Shown: positions 5,231 to 6,250 of the stretch, one piece after another
How the letters are laid out: each line of letters starts with the position of its first letter
Position numbering within the stretch: the stretch's first letter is position 1
NCBI GenBank assembly: GCA_028277025.1
Contig: JAPYVG010000092.1
Span: 1-6,250 of the forward strand
Reading direction: 5' to 3'
DNA: 6,250 nt
From: Sulfolobaceae archaeon
Lineage (GTDB): Archaea; Thermoproteota; Thermoprotei_A; Sulfolobales; Sulfolobaceae
The notes under the pieces: generated by a model
What the model was told of the DNA's origin: nothing
Database searches by the model: none
Seen by the model: only the letters and a program-made list of their open reading frames with translations
Translations under genes and position numbers: made by a program

Positions 5231-6250
5231 ACGTTTGTTTTATTGCATCTTCAATGTTCTCTAGTGGAACGGAAATCTGTTTTCGTGTAATTAAATTTCT
5301 AACAGTTATCATATTTTTCTCCAATTCTTGCTTACCTATTATTATCGCGACTTTAAATCCTTGTGAGGCGTAGTAAGGTAATAGCTTTGAAAGAGGCTGA
5401 TCTTTAGTGTTTATTACTACCTTATATTCTTCTTTTCTTAATATCCTCGATACCATAAACATGGATGGAATTGTATCTTCTGACATGCCTATTACTATTA
5501 CATTTACTGGTTCTTCAACTTTCAAGTCTTTAATTACTAATAAAGTTCTCTCAACTCCTATTGCAAATCCTATTGCAGGTGAGGGTAAGCCACCATAAAG
5601 TTCTATAAGTTTATCATATCTACCTCCTCCGGCAATACTAAACTGTACCGAGGGATGAAGAACCTCAAATATTAATCCAGTATAATATGCCAATCCTCTT
5701 ACAAAACCTAAGTCAATCTTAAATTTTATATTTAAGTCGCTTAGAATCCTAGACAATCGAAATAGATATAAAAATTCACTTTTAATATCTAGTCTTGAAA
5801 CTTCCTCTAATTCAGCTAGGGACTCTATATCTTCTAGCTTTGTATCCTTCTTAGTTAGAATCTTATTAAAAAAGTCTATTATATCTTTATTCTTTAGGTT
5901 TTTTTCAAGGATATCTAGAGCTTCGTTAATCTTGTTCTTATCTATTAGATGCAAGATGTGCTCTTGTAAATTATCTTCAATATTATATTTGTCCATTATT
6001 TTTCTAAATATGCCAATATTATTTATTTTAATAGTTATATCATTAGAAAGATTAAGCTTATCATAAAAATTATATAACAAGTCTAGTACTTCTAGATCAG
6101 CTAAGATAGAAGAATCACCTATCATCTCTATTCCAGCTTGTCTAAATTCTCTATATCTGCCATATTGCGGTTCATCATATCTATAAACGGTACCAAAGTA
6201 GAATAGTCTTATCGGCTTGGGTGAACTCTGTAAGTTTTGTATATAAGCTC
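5226..6250 (-). CDS. hisS: Histidyl-tRNA synthetase, N-terminal part outside the window
   Basis: This class II aminoacyl-tRNA synthetase charges tRNA-His in the cytoplasm. The frame runs open from the right edge to TAA at 5228-5226, leaving 340 visible residues. The methionine at 6125 is internal, because catalytic sequence lies upstream of it. In order: motif 2, FYFGTVYRYDEPQYGRYREF (6203-6144), followed by RQAGIEMIG; a helical insertion (about 6080-5750); the histidine-specific RGLAYYTG (around 5690); AGGGRYDKL (around 5625); motif 3, with Arg in AIGVERT (around 5550); then an anticodon-binding domain that starts at NVIVIGM and ends at the stop. Motif 1 and the N-terminus, probably 80-100 residues, are missing. 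Ala replaces Asp in the bacterial RGLDYYTG, which I believe is normal for archaea. It precedes psmB on the same strand by 35 bp; no functional link is evident. Confidence 0.95.
   Translation of the reverse strand, partial: AYIQNLQSSPKPIRLFYFGTVYRYDEPQYGRYREFRQAGIEMIGDSSILADLEVLDLLYNFYDKLNLSNDITIKINNIGIFRKIMDKYNIEDNLQEHILHLIDKNKINEALDILEKNLKNKDIIDFFNKILTKKDTKLEDIESLAELEEVSRLDIKSEFLYLFRLSRILSDLNIKFKIDLGFVRGLAYYTGLIFEVLHPSVQFSIAGGGRYDKLIELYGGLPSPAIGFAIGVERTLLVIKDLKVEEPVNVIVIGMSEDTIPSMFMVSRILRKEEYKVVINTKDQPLSKLLPYYASQGFKVAIIIGKQELEKNMITVRNLITRKQISVPLENIEDAIKQTL

Noticed and set aside
6123..6125. ATG as the start of a short 299-residue histidyl-tRNA synthetase-like protein (HisZ-like or truncated)
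   Set aside because: Class II motif 2 and further conserved sequence lie upstream in the same frame to the window edge, so this is an internal methionine of full-length HisRS.

Overview
The window is about two-thirds A+T. It is packed with archaeal information-processing and proteasome genes that have almost no space between them. The content points to the order Sulfolobales, most likely Saccharolobus/Sulfolobus: the PAN ATPase, the crenarchaeal RNA polymerase subunit Rpo8, a SmAP3-type Sm-like protein, an archaeosine transglycosylase without its C-terminal PUA domain, GAGGTG ribosome-binding sites and apparently leaderless starts. The Rpo8 protein matches what I remember of the S. shibatae/S. 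solfataricus subunit almost residue for residue. That is recollection, not a search.

Layout. Plus strand, 1-2245: the 3' part of PAN (the proteasome-activating AAA+ ATPase, cut by the left edge), a stand-alone protein equivalent to the C-terminal (C2 + PUA) part of archaeosine tRNA-guanine transglycosylase, and a PAC2-family proteasome assembly chaperone. These three overlap or abut and look like one operon. Minus strand, 4158-2213: smAP3 followed by tgtA with an ATGA overlap; the end of tgtA overlaps the end of the PAC2 gene by 33 bp. Plus strand, 4205-4603: rpo8, divergent from smAP3 across a 46-bp promoter region. Minus strand, 6250-4600: the 3' part of hisS (histidyl-tRNA synthetase, cut by the right edge) and then a proteasome beta subunit, whose stop codon overlaps that of rpo8 by 4 bp.

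How the genes fit together. PAN, PAC2 and the beta subunit belong to one machine: unfolding ATPase, assembly chaperone and core particle. The PAC2 protein ends in a textbook HbYX docking tail (Val-Tyr-Met). PAN ends in a degenerate one (Lys-Tyr-Ser). The beta subunit lacks the catalytic Thr1, so it is probably a structural partner of a second, active beta encoded elsewhere. TgtA and the separate C2/PUA protein together make up the domain set of a full-length euryarchaeal archaeosine transglycosylase, so the two convergent operons may each supply half of one tRNA-modification enzyme.

The main anomaly is the C2/PUA gene. Family-like coding sequence continues upstream of its only canonical start (TTG at 1122), but that stretch holds no in-frame ATG, GTG or TTG. 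Translation may begin at AUA (1011), or the gene may be expressed in some other way.

I see no mobile elements, CRISPR arrays, tRNA or rRNA genes, and no gene-free stretch longer than 50 bases. I found no convincing wholly new system. The interest lies in unusual features of known ones.
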